The translations under genes were made by a program, and so were the position numbers. From NCBI GenBank assembly GCA_034667465.1, contig JAXDJV010000023.1:1-64000 (forward strand): 64,000 nucleotides of DNA, written 5' to 3'. Shown in pieces: positions 41,726-50,900 of the stretch. Below the pieces are notes generated by a model. That model was not told the DNA's origin, did not search any database, and was given only the letters and a program-made list of their open reading frames with translations. The stretch comes from JAOBAU01 sp034667465 (GTDB lineage: Bacteria > Acidobacteriota > Thermoanaerobaculia > Gp7-AA8). Numbering within the stretch: the stretch's first letter is position 1; every line of letters starts with the position of its first letter.

Positions 41726-43798
41726 TCAGGATGCCACAACCTCCGCCACCGGCGGCGCCGGTTCCACCATCCGCGCGCGAATGGCCGCCGACAACGTTTC
41801 GCGTTCGCGCCATAACAGCCGGAGCGCGACGACTACCAGCGCGGCGCGCAGCCACCAGAGCAGCGCGGCCGAAAGCATCAGCACGACGATCCGTTGCGGG
41901 CGATCGACGCCGAGGAGTGCGACGCCGAATCTCGTCAGCCGATCCGCCTCCGGCATCGTGAAGCGCGCCGGCAGTCCCTGATACGCGTCGGCTTTGGTCG
42001 GTTTCGGTGAGCCGAAATTCGCGTTGGCGCCGGCCTGCTTCATCTCGTCCGCATACGAGCGCATCGCGTCATTGATCGGTCCAACGGACGCGAGACCGCC
42101 GCTGCCGCTGTTGTACATCGACTCCTCTTCGAATGCGCGACGCCGCAGCGCCCACGGTGAGACGAGAATGACGAACGCGATCACCGCCACCGCGGCTCCC
42201 GCGACGAGCCGCCTGAAGTTCCAGCCATCCGGTGGCAACGGCGAAATGACGACGATCGTCGCGAGAGTCGCGGCGAGCACAGCGACGTAAAAGAACGGCT
42301 CCGCAAACGAGGCGGCCAGCGCCAGCGCGATTGCCAGCGCAACTCGACGTTTGATCGCGACGCCGAAGCGCGCCAGCAGCCTCTCGAACCAGAACGCGAG
42401 AATCAGGAACACGATCATCGTCGACGTGTCCGGCGAACCGACCTTCACGCGCGACGCGAACGATTCGGCGAGCGGTGTCCACTGCCGCGGATAGCCGATG
42501 ACCACCATCGTGCCGCTCGACGCCACCGGCAGTCGCGGCACCGCGATCGTCGCGAGCCCGACGCCGGCGAAGGAACGAAACGTCTGCTTGTGCTGCAGGA
42601 AGAGCGACTGTTCGCCGGCGGAGAGCGGCACGCTGACGCGCCCGTCTTTTCCGGCGGTCATCAGCAGCGGCTCGCTTTCGAGCGCGGCGTAAGTCGGGCG
42701 CGGTTCGAGCGGCAGCGTGATGTCGGCCGCTCCCTGATTGTTGATGCGGAACGTCGTCTCGCCGAGGACGTCGCCGTCGCCGCCGAGGAAGAAAGTGTGG
42801 TGCGCGCCGTCGACCGCGTAGCTGATGGTGTGCAGCGCTTCGAGCCGCGTCACCTTCCACGTCACCCGCTCGCCGCCGGAAAGCTCGAACGCCTGCGCGC
42901 CGCGATACGTCGGCGTGACTCCGGTCTCGGCGACGCTGACCCGCTTCGCGGCGCCGGTCGCTGCCGGACGAAGCAGCGGATGATTCTCGATCACGAGATA
43001 TTGCAGCGTCGCATCAAGCGGCACCGCGAACGAATCGCCGCGCAGCTCGCCGGTGATGACGATCGACGAATCGCCGGGCGCGATCGCGAAGAGATACGCG
43101 CCGTCGCGCAGGTCGTATGCCGACGGCGACTTGATCTCCTGGACGTGCTCGCCCGATGCGAGTTTCAGCGGCAGCGATGCCGTGGCGCGATTCGGATTGT
43201 GAACGTCGATCGCGTAACGGAAGCGGGTGGCGTCGGGAAGGAACGTGACGAGGTAGCGGCCGGTCGCGGTGACGGCGAGCGTTTCCGACGAGACCGAGGT
43301 TTGGCGGACGAGCGTCCATGCGCGTCCCCCCTCGGCGTCTTCCTCACCGGCCAGCAGCTCGCCATCGCTCACCGTCGAACGGACAGAAAGGACGGACGAG
43401 GCGGCGTGTAGCTGCAGCCGATCGCTGCCGCTCACGCGCAGCTCGCATTTCGCGCGAAACGATTGTGCGAGCGGGATGAGATCGAACGCGCCTTGTGCGG
43501 AGCGAGTGATGAGCGCGTCGCCCGTGCAGCCGGAGATCGTGATCGCGGTGGCGCCGTCGACGACGCGCGACGCGGCGCGCGTGCCGATCGAACGTCCGCT
43601 GAAAGCGATGGAAAGTTTCGCGTCGCGGAAACTGCCGCCGAGCTCCATCGTATCGATGACGACCGCGGAGACCGATTGCTGGCCTTCGCGAATCTTTTCG
43701 AAGTCGGTGAGTGGAATCGTGACCGTGGAGTCGCCCGCGATGAGCAGGGCGGGAAGGATCAGGGACACAGCGAATGCCGCGACGCGAATGGTGCGCAT
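41726..43798 (-). CDS. Secreted-then-membrane protein, unknown function
   Basis: The 690-residue protein has a signal peptide (residues 1-21, ending LLIAG), a beta-rich exported region (about 22-430) and then five or six membrane helices (about 445-680: MIVFLILAFWFERLLARFG, VALAIALALAASFAEPFFY). The C-terminus is cytosolic. No family is recognised; the plan resembles a sensor or translocator of envelope stress. A GGAGG site precedes ATG 43798. It is divergent from the permease-ATPase genes. Confidence 0.6.
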   Translation of the reverse strand: MRTIRVAAFAVSLILPALLIAGDSTVTIPLTDFEKIREGQQSVSAVVIDTMELGGSFRDAKLSIAFSGRSIGTRAASRVVDGATAITISGCTGDALITRSAQGAFDLIPLAQSFRAKCELRVSGSDRLQLHAASSVLSVRSTVSDGELLAGEEDAEGGRAWTLVRQTSVSSETLAVTATGRYLVTFLPDATRFRYAIDVHNPNRATASLPLKLASGEHVQEIKSPSAYDLRDGAYLFAIAPGDSSIVITGELRGDSFAVPLDATLQYLVIENHPLLRPAATGAAKRVSVAETGVTPTYRGAQAFELSGGERVTWKVTRLEALHTISYAVDGAHHTFFLGGDGDVLGETTFRINNQGAADITLPLEPRPTYAALESEPLLMTAGKDGRVSVPLSAGEQSLFLQHKQTFRSFAGVGLATIAVPRLPVASSGTMVVIGYPRQWTPLAESFASRVKVGSPDTSTMIVFLILAFWFERLLARFGVAIKRRVALAIALALAASFAEPFFYVAVLAATLATIVVISPLPPDGWNFRRLVAGAAVAVIAFVILVSPWALRRRAFEEESMYNSGSGGLASVGPINDAMRSYADEMKQAGANANFGSPKPTKADAYQGLPARFTMPEADRLTRFGVALLGVDRPQRIVVLMLSAALLWWLRAALVVVALRLLWRERETLSAAIRARMVEPAPPVAEVVAS

Positions 43799-43859
43799 GA
43801 GGTCCTCCTTGTTCGTACAGGATGAGACGCGGCGCGTTGCCGAAGGGAAACCGTCCCGT

Positions 43860-43865
43860 TACGCT
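43860..43865 (+). promoter_or_regulatory. -10 box TACGCT, leaderless start
   Basis: TACGCT ends 9 nt before ATG 43875. Confidence 0.4.
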
Positions 43866-43874
43866 TCGCGCGCA

Positions 43875-44930
43875 ATGCTCGTCGCCGGCGTTCGTTACCG
43901 ATTCGCAAACGGCCTGCGGGCCGCGATGCGCATCTGGGGAGCGCTGATCGTCGGCTTCGCGGTCGCGGAGGGTTTGCATGCGGCGCCGCCGCTGGTGGCG
44001 TGGGGACATGCGTGGATGGCGACGCCGTTTCCGCGGCGGTTGTTGCTCGATGGCGGGGTTGCGCTGGTGTTTGGGGTGGTTGCGCGCTCGATGTTTGCGT
44101 CGTCGGTGGGTTCGTGGGGTTTGGAGCAGTTGGCGGTTTTGCCGCTGACGCGTGCGCAGCGGTTTGCGATCGATTACTTCAGTACGTTGTTGTTTCTTTT
44201 GCCGCCAACGGTGGCTGCGGTTTTGATTTGTTCGAATGCGTGGCCAGTGTTTGCTTTTGCTGTTGCGAGCGCGTTTGGCGGGAACGGGAGACGGGCGGTT
44301 TCTCACCCCTCATCCGCCGCTTCGCGGCACCTTCTCCCGGAGGGAGAAGGATTTGGATGGGGGTATGAGTGGGGATGGTTGTTGCGGGTTGGGGAGGAGC
44401 GGGTTTTGTTTGCGCTCGGCGCGTCTACGCTTGCTGCGGCGTCGTCGTATCTCGCCATTCGTAACAATGATGTGGTTGCGCCGCTGGCGGTGCTGCGGAT
44501 CGAGAGTTCGTTTGTTGCGTTCGCGGCGGGAGTGCTTGCTTCGGCGATCATCACGGCGCGCAATGCGGCGCGGCCGTATCGTGTGAGCGAGTCGCTCGTG
44601 CCGATCTCGTCGCCGGCGCGTATCAATGCGCTGCTCGTGACGTCGCTGCCGTTGATGGTTGCTCCGCTCGCAGCCGTCGCGCTGCTACGGTTCTCGTTCG
44701 GTGCGCTGCTGTATGGAGCGCTGGCGTTCGTGCTGTTGTTGCTGATCGGCGAGGCGCGCGGCGAGTCGGTGGCGATGGCGGTTGGCGTCGTCGCGGCGGT
44801 TGGCGGTGCGCTCGATGCGCGCGTCGCGCTCGTGGTCGTCATCGCGATGCTGCCGTTCGCGTGGCGACATGCAGTCTTTACCGACGCAACGCGCGATCTG
44901 CGCGTCATCCGCAGCGAGGCGGCGGCGTGA
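43875..44930 (+). CDS. Polytopic membrane protein, probable ABC permease, with in-frame repeat
   Basis: The 351-residue protein has about eight hydrophobic segments and no soluble domain. It overlaps the following ABC ATPase gene (GTGA), so it is probably its permease; it does not match a permease family that I can name. Residues about 143-160 (SHPSSAASRHLLPEGEGF) are encoded by the repeat at 44302-44352, inserted in frame in a loop. Around 44030-44420 the codons are unusually T- and G-rich (many GTT, TTT, TTG), unlike the flanks. Confidence 0.6.
   Translation: MLVAGVRYRFANGLRAAMRIWGALIVGFAVAEGLHAAPPLVAWGHAWMATPFPRRLLLDGGVALVFGVVARSMFASSVGSWGLEQLAVLPLTRAQRFAIDYFSTLLFLLPPTVAAVLICSNAWPVFAFAVASAFGGNGRRAVSHPSSAASRHLLPEGEGFGWGYEWGWLLRVGEERVLFALGASTLAAASSYLAIRNNDVVAPLAVLRIESSFVAFAAGVLASAIITARNAARPYRVSESLVPISSPARINALLVTSLPLMVAPLAAVALLRFSFGALLYGALAFVLLLLIGEARGESVAMAVGVVAAVGGALDARVALVVVIAMLPFAWRHAVFTDATRDLRVIRSEAAA
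44302..44352. repeat. CCTTCTCCC repeat, copy 2, in frame inside a CDS
   Basis: In reverse orientation it matches 25681-25730: CCCCTCATCCGCC, GCTTCGCGGCACC, then CTTCTCCCGGAGGGAGAAGG. About 51 nt (17 codons) keep the permease frame open. Confidence 0.8.
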
Positions 44931-45625
44931 TCGCGACCGACGGCGTCACGAAGCTCATCGGCGACCGGCCGATCGTCAACAACGTGACGATCGAGATTCC
45001 CTCCGGCATCGTCGCGCTCCTCGGGCGCAACGGCGCCGGCAAGACGACGCTCATGCGTCTGCTGACCGGCATCTGGAAGCCGTCGCTCGGCAGCGTTCGC
45101 ATCGCCGGACATGACCTCGCGTCCGATCCGGTCACCGCGAAACGGGAGCTCGGCTATCAGCCCGAGCATCCCGATCTTCATCCGCGCATGCGGCCGCGCG
45201 AGCTCCTCAACTTCGTCGCCGCCGCACGCGGACTCGATCGTGAGGAGGTGACGCGCGTCGCCGATGACCTGGAGATCGGCGCGCTGCTCGATTCACGCTG
45301 CGGCGCGTTGTCGCAGGGACAGCGCCGGCTCGTCACGCTAGCCGCGGCGATGATTCATCGTCCCGCGGCGCTGCTGCTCGACGAGCCGACGAACGCGCTC
45401 GACACGCATCGCGTCGCGACGCTCAAGCGCTATCTGCAGTCGGATCGCGCGCCGCGCGCGACGCTCATTTCGACGCATCAGCTCGACTTCGTCGTCACCA
45501 TCGCGCAGCGCTTCATCCTGATGCGCGACGGCGCGGTCGTCGGCGACGGCAGCGTCGCGGAGCTCGGCGCGCAACTCGGGATGCCGGGCGCGACGCTCGA
45601 AGCGATCGTTTTGCGGGTGACGTGA
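44927..45625 (+). CDS. ABC transporter ATP-binding protein
   Basis: The 232-residue ATPase has Walker A GRNGAGKTT, a Q-loop region, the signature as LSQGQRR and Walker B LLLDEPTNALD, with the switch His in STHQLD. It resembles ATPases of ABC-2-type exporters. GTG 44927 overlaps the stop of the probable permease gene. The substrate is unknown. Confidence 0.88.
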   Translation: MIATDGVTKLIGDRPIVNNVTIEIPSGIVALLGRNGAGKTTLMRLLTGIWKPSLGSVRIAGHDLASDPVTAKRELGYQPEHPDLHPRMRPRELLNFVAAARGLDREEVTRVADDLEIGALLDSRCGALSQGQRRLVTLAAAMIHRPAALLLDEPTNALDTHRVATLKRYLQSDRAPRATLISTHQLDFVVTIAQRFILMRDGAVVGDGSVAELGAQLGMPGATLEAIVLRVT

Positions 45626-45657
45626 AACCGCGCGCGGGGAGCGCCGTATCTCGCTGC

Positions 45658-46413
45658 ATGAGAACCGCACTCTTCGCCACGATCGCTCTCGCCGCCACCA
45701 CCGCCAGCGCCGGAATCTTCAGCGATTGCGACAAAACCGCTGCGCGCAACGTCAGTGCGCCGGTGAGCGGCGCGACGCGGATCGTCGTCGTCGGCCGCGC
45801 CGGAACGCTGAAGGTCGAAGGCCGCGCGGGCGTTGGCGAAGTGCGCGCGTCGGGAACGGCCTGCGCGTCGAGCAGCTCGCTGCTGAGTGACGTCCAGCTT
45901 CGCGCCACCCGCTCCGGCAGCGAGGTGCGCATCGAAGCGGAGATTCCTGAGAATCTCTTCATGGAAGAAGCGTCGCTCGACTTCACCGTGACGCTGCCGA
46001 ACAACGTGCCGGTCGTCGTCGAAGATGGCAGCGGCTCGCTGGAGATCGTGAACACCGGCGCGCTCGACGTGACCGACGGCTCCGGTGAAATGACCGTGAA
46101 GAACATCAACGGCAACGTCTCCATCCGCGACGGTTCGGGATCGATCGAGGTGCGCGACGTGACCGGCGACGTTCGCGTCAGCGACGGTTCGGGCAGCATC
46201 GACATCGATCGCGCCGGCAGCGTGACGATCGACGCCGACGGCTCCGGCTCGGTCGAGATTCAGAACGTGAAGCGAAACGTGACGATCGGCGCGAAAGGCT
46301 CCGGTTCCGTCACCGTCGCGGACGTCGGCGGCGATTTCCGCGTCGACCGCAAAGGGAGTGGGCGCATCGAGTACGAGCGGGTGGCGGGGAAGGTGGCGGT
46401 GCCGTCGCGTTAA
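45658..46413 (+). CDS. Secreted DUF4097-like beta-helix protein
   Basis: The 251-residue product has a signal peptide (MRTALFATIALAATTASA) and a repeated motif of about 20 residues with DGSGS at its turn (VVVEDGSGSLEIV, DVTDGSGEMTVKN, SIRDGSGSIEVRD, RVSDGSGSIDID, IDADGSGSVEI, GAKGSGSV), the DUF4097-type right-handed beta-helix or adhesin-like fold. The role is unknown. The start is set at 45658, with TATCTC (45647-45652) 5 nt upstream; a GTG at 45622 overlapping the ABC ATPase stop is possible. Confidence 0.75.
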   Translation: MRTALFATIALAATTASAGIFSDCDKTAARNVSAPVSGATRIVVVGRAGTLKVEGRAGVGEVRASGTACASSSSLLSDVQLRATRSGSEVRIEAEIPENLFMEEASLDFTVTLPNNVPVVVEDGSGSLEIVNTGALDVTDGSGEMTVKNINGNVSIRDGSGSIEVRDVTGDVRVSDGSGSIDIDRAGSVTIDADGSGSVEIQNVKRNVTIGAKGSGSVTVADVGGDFRVDRKGSGRIEYERVAGKVAVPSR

Positions 46414-46467
46414 TCGCGCCGGGAGAAATCGCTTCGGTTGTCCCTCTCACTTCGGCGGGGGATCGCA

Positions 46468-47904
46468 ATGCCGAAGTCGAAGAGAGGTCTGAGGTCCGGC
46501 TGGCTCATTTTCATTCTGGTGATCTGGGCCGCTGCCTCGGTCTGGCTGGCCACACGCAGCAACGAACCGGACGCAGGCTATGCGGTCGCGCTGCTTTCCG
46601 TGTCGATCCTCTTCGAGTTCGTCGTCATCCGCGTCGCGACGCCTGACGCGCGTCCGCTTGGTGTGATCCTCGCGCTGATCGAAGTGCTGAAGCTTGTCGT
46701 CCTGGCGTTGTACTGGAACCTGGATGTCGTTGGCAGCGTCCTCGGAAACGTTGCTGCGTGGGCGTCGTTTGCCATCGCATGCGGCTGCGTCGTGCTGGCA
46801 TTCGCGATCACGGCGATTCATGTCGACGGCCCGAATGAAACGCCGGAAGAGGAGCAGTCATGGCTCGAGAAGGTCTCCGACGTCTTTCGCGATGGCCGGC
46901 GAATGGCGGCGCTCTGCTGCTTCCTCGTGGCGTTTCTGCACATCGATTACTTCCTGACGTTCGCGCTCGCGTTTCACGATCGGCAGACCGGCGGCAAGGC
47001 AATCCACGCCGCACATCCGAGTGACTGGTGCATTCCGCGTCCCGCGGCGGAACCGTTGAAGGATGTGTCGTCGGGCGAAGGGCTGCACAAGATCTGGAAG
47101 TTCTTTTTCGCGGAAGGAGGCGCGAACCTCGAATGCACGCTCGCGCTGAAAGCGGCGGTCGAGGCGGAGAAGCAGGGAGTCAGTCAGATCAAATCGCACG
47201 AGCAGAAAGGCCGGCTCGAGTATCTGAAGACGTTGCCTGAGTCGCGCAAGTGCTCGGATGACGAGTTGCGTCGCGCTGCATGGAACCTTCGCGAGGTCTA
47301 CCGGCTGCGCGATGCGATCAGCGATCTTCGCGACCGGCCGGGCGATTCGCAGTACCGCGTGTCGATTCTCGGCCATGCCAATCGCACCAGGCCATCGCCC
47401 GGCGCGAACGACAACGACGAGCTCTCGCGCAACCGCGCCACGTGCGCGAAGCTCTTCGTCCGGCAGCTGGCGCGCGAGGCGTATCGAACTCACGCCGGTG
47501 TCGTGCCGCAGCAGTTCACGCGTACCGACGATGACAGCGACGACGAGTCGCTGCATCTCGTCTATGACGTCGACTTCGTCTCGAACGAGCCGACGTTTCA
47601 CGACCGCACGGCGGCGAATCTCGATGACGCCGGCGATCTCGATCGGCACCTCTCCGCTGAAGTGCACCTGATCGAAGTGAGAAATCCGGCGCCGGTCGTC
47701 GTGGCGAAGGAGGAGAAACGCTGTCCGCTGACGCTCCTCGATTACGCCTACTTCATGATCTACACGATCACGACGACCGGGTACGGCGACCTCATGCCGG
47801 TTTCCGCGATGGCGAAGTTCTTCACCTCGGTCGCGAACCTCTTCGAGCTCTTTTTTCTGGTGATCGTATTCAACTCACTCTCAGCGATTCCTCCGGGGCG
47901 GTAA
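46468..47904 (+). CDS. Potassium channel with OmpA-like motif in an extramembrane insertion
   Basis: The 478-residue protein has four or five membrane helices in residues 10-175, then about 250 soluble residues, then a pore helix with the K+ selectivity filter TITTTGYGD (near residue 433) and a last helix. In the insertion, VSILGHANRTRP followed by NDNDELSRNRATCAKLF (about 299-330) follows the OmpA/MotB C-terminal pattern (GHTD, N, LSxxRA). That pattern binds peptidoglycan, but the Asp of GHTD is Asn here. If that part is outside the membrane it could tether the channel to the wall; this is inference. It stands 43 nt before the SEDS-PBP gene and may belong to that system. Confidence 0.8.
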   Translation: MPKSKRGLRSGWLIFILVIWAAASVWLATRSNEPDAGYAVALLSVSILFEFVVIRVATPDARPLGVILALIEVLKLVVLALYWNLDVVGSVLGNVAAWASFAIACGCVVLAFAITAIHVDGPNETPEEEQSWLEKVSDVFRDGRRMAALCCFLVAFLHIDYFLTFALAFHDRQTGGKAIHAAHPSDWCIPRPAAEPLKDVSSGEGLHKIWKFFFAEGGANLECTLALKAAVEAEKQGVSQIKSHEQKGRLEYLKTLPESRKCSDDELRRAAWNLREVYRLRDAISDLRDRPGDSQYRVSILGHANRTRPSPGANDNDELSRNRATCAKLFVRQLAREAYRTHAGVVPQQFTRTDDDSDDESLHLVYDVDFVSNEPTFHDRTAANLDDAGDLDRHLSAEVHLIEVRNPAPVVVAKEEKRCPLTLLDYAYFMIYTITTTGYGDLMPVSAMAKFFTSVANLFELFFLVIVFNSLSAIPPGR

Positions 47905-47914
47905 GGCGGCAAGA

Positions 47915-47920
47915 TATACT
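47915..47920 (+). promoter_or_regulatory. -10 box TATACT before the SEDS-PBP operon
   Basis: TATACT lies 27 nt before ATG 47948, giving a leader of about 20 nt without a clear Shine-Dalgarno. It implies that the operon has its own promoter. Confidence 0.45.
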
Positions 47921-47947
47921 GACGGCTCCCTTCAGCACGTAAAGACA

Positions 47948-50900
47948 ATGTGGATCGCGATCGGGCTCCTGCTTCCGGTAAGCATCTTTATGGTGCTCGG
48001 CATTCGCTTTCGCGAGCGGCGCGGTCGTTTGCCGCAATGGTTTTCGCAGGCTGCCGCGATGCTGGCGGCGCTGTGGTGTTGCGTCGCGATGGCGCTGCTG
48101 GTCGGCGGCAGCGGCAGGTGGCCGCGGACGACACAGATCGCATGGAGCGGCATCTCGCAGCGCGCGTCGGCCGGCGGCGCTCCGCTCGCGATCGGCGGCA
48201 GTCAGCAGGATGCGGTGACCGGCTGGCCGAACGCTTCCTTTGATCCGCTGCTGCGGATTACGCCGGCGGGTCCGGATCGGGTGTCGCTGACGATCGCGCG
48301 CGGCGGTGCATTCGTCATCGATCGAGCCACGAGGGCGATACTCAATGGTCTCGAGATTCCCGAAGATCGTTCGCGCGTAATTGACGGATACCGCTTCGAG
48401 ATGCCGGTCGACTGGTGGCTGATCCCGGAGTTCGTTCGCCGCCTCGCGCTCGTTCCCTATCGACTGCGTGTCGTCGATACGGCTACCGGTGCGGTCGTTT
48501 CCGATGTACGCATCAGCCGCCCGGGGCCGCTGGAAAAATATCGCTACACGGCACTCGAGTCGCTCACCGGGCGCTCGCGAAAGACCGTTGTTCAGAACAC
48601 CGTCTATGAAAACTGGTCGCGACCCGTGCTGCTGGTGGCGACACGCAGCGGTGTGCGCATCCTCGATCGCACTTCGACCGCTTCACATGACTGTGCGCTG
48701 CCATGCGGTCTGACGCTGAAGTGGCGCCGGCTGACGCTCAACACGCAGATCGTCGCAGGCGACGGCGGTCTTGGCGTTCGATTCGAGCGGCCGTGGCGGC
48801 GTGTGTCACCGCTGCCGGAGAAAGTCGACGGCGTCCGGCAACTCGTCGTGACGCGGGAGGCGCGGCCGGGTGATTACGCTTTCCTGCTGCCGCTCGGCGG
48901 AGGCATCGAAGACCCGAGGATGATGCTTCGGCTTTCGGAGGACGATGGCGTTGGACGGTTCGCGAATGCTCGCGCAACGGCGTCCGCACCGGTTGGCGGG
49001 AAGCGCGACAGCGGCGTCGTCACCAGCGAAACCGATGTGCGAGCGGGGGACTATTCGTTCCACTTCGCGACGGCGATCGACATCATCCATCCGACGGTCG
49101 TGGTGATCCGCCTGCTGCTCTCGTTCGTCGTCTTCGCGATAGTGATCTTCGTCGTCGGACGTCGCATCCACGAGCGCAATCGCTGGCTTGCGTACGGCGT
49201 CGCGCTGGTGCTCTTCGCCATCCTTTCGTTCCGCGTCGCGCTTGCGGTCCGCTATGCGGCGGCGCCGGAATTCATCGATCAGATCGCCATCAAAGGAGTA
49301 GTGCTCTCGCTGGTCGCGCTGACTGCCGGTCCGGCGATGCTGCTGCTCGAAGCGCAGCTTCGTCAGGACGCGAGCATTCGCATTCCGAATCGGCGCGAAG
49401 CGACAACGGCGATGCGGCTGACGCTCGGCTGCGTCGCGGTGGTGATTCTGGCGACGCTCTCCCAACTGCGCGTGGCGTCATCGATCTGGCCGGAGCTGCC
49501 GGCCGCGTTGTTGCCGAGCACCGGAATCAATGTTGCCATCCTCGTCCTGCTCGCGATCCTCGGCGGGCACTTCCTCTTCGCGGCGCGACGCGCGTACATG
49601 ACCCAGCGACAGATCCGTCGCAGTTTCACCTACGAGCATTTTGCGGAGCGGTCGGCGCAATTCTGGCGGTCGGTCGGTGAACCGCGATCGAAGAGCTCGT
49701 GGAAATGGCTGGTGACGTTCGCGCTCGTCTTTGCCGGTTCGCTGTCGCTGCTGCGATTCCTTCCCGGTACGCGTCTCATTCAGGAAGTGATGGCGCCGCT
49801 CGTCATCACCCTGCTCGCGGCCATTCTCTGGCTCGGTGCTGCGCGCGCAGCATCGCAGCGCACCTCGGAGCGGCGATGGTCGGGCGCACGCTGGCGATGG
49901 ATGGCCGTCTGCGCGATCGTGACGGTTGCCGTGCCGGTGTTCCTTGCGCCGCTGCTCATCGGTGATCCCGGCAGCATGCTGGCGACGCTCGCGGTCTTCG
50001 TGCCGGTGACGATCGTGTTGCTCGTCGCGGACCGCGGCGGCCGTCCCGGGATCATCGTCTTCATCTGTCTCTTCCTCGCGCTCGGTGGCGCGTTCGCGCT
50101 GTACATGAACTGGGAAGAGCTCTATCCGACGCTCGACACGCTGCACGCCGCAGGCAACGTCCCGGCGCGGTTGCTGGTCTTCAAGCGTGCCGGCGGCGTG
50201 CAGGAAGACATTCTGCGAACGTCGCAGGCGCTCGAAGAGGCGTATCAGCACACCTGGGAGAATCGCGCCATCGCACACGAAGGGCGATGGCTGGGACTTG
50301 GCTACGGACACGCGCCGACGCGCCGCTCACACGTCACGCAGGACACGCTGCAGTTCGACAGCGTCTTCAGCTTCTTCGTGGTCAGTGAACACGGCGTGAT
50401 CGGAGGCGCATCGCTGATGTTGCTGTACGCGATGCCGCTTCTCTTCTTTCTCTTCTCGTCGATCGATGTCGGACTGTCGAGAGCGATCGGTCTCGTGATC
50501 AGCTTCGCATTCTTTGCGGAGGCATGGTTCCACGCGGCGATGAACGTCGGCGCATGGCCCTTTGCGGGGCGCAATCTCCCGCTGCTGTCGATCAACTCGG
50601 GGACCGACGCGCTGAAGTGGTTCTGCTTTTTCCTGATCGCGATCTCCGCGCCGTTCTGGCGCTCGGAGATGGCGCAGGAAGCGGGAGACGTCGTCGTTTC
50701 GTCATCGCGAGTCAACGTCCTGCGCATCGTTGCCGGTACGGCGGCGGCGCTGCTCGTGCTCGTCATTGGCGTGACCGGAATCCGCATCGTGCTCGATGAG
50801 CGGCTCGGCGAGCCGCTCACGTGGACGCCGATTCTGAAAACGGTCGACGACCTCTCGCGCAACGGCAAGCTGACGCTCGATGCGCAGAACAAGCTGGTCC

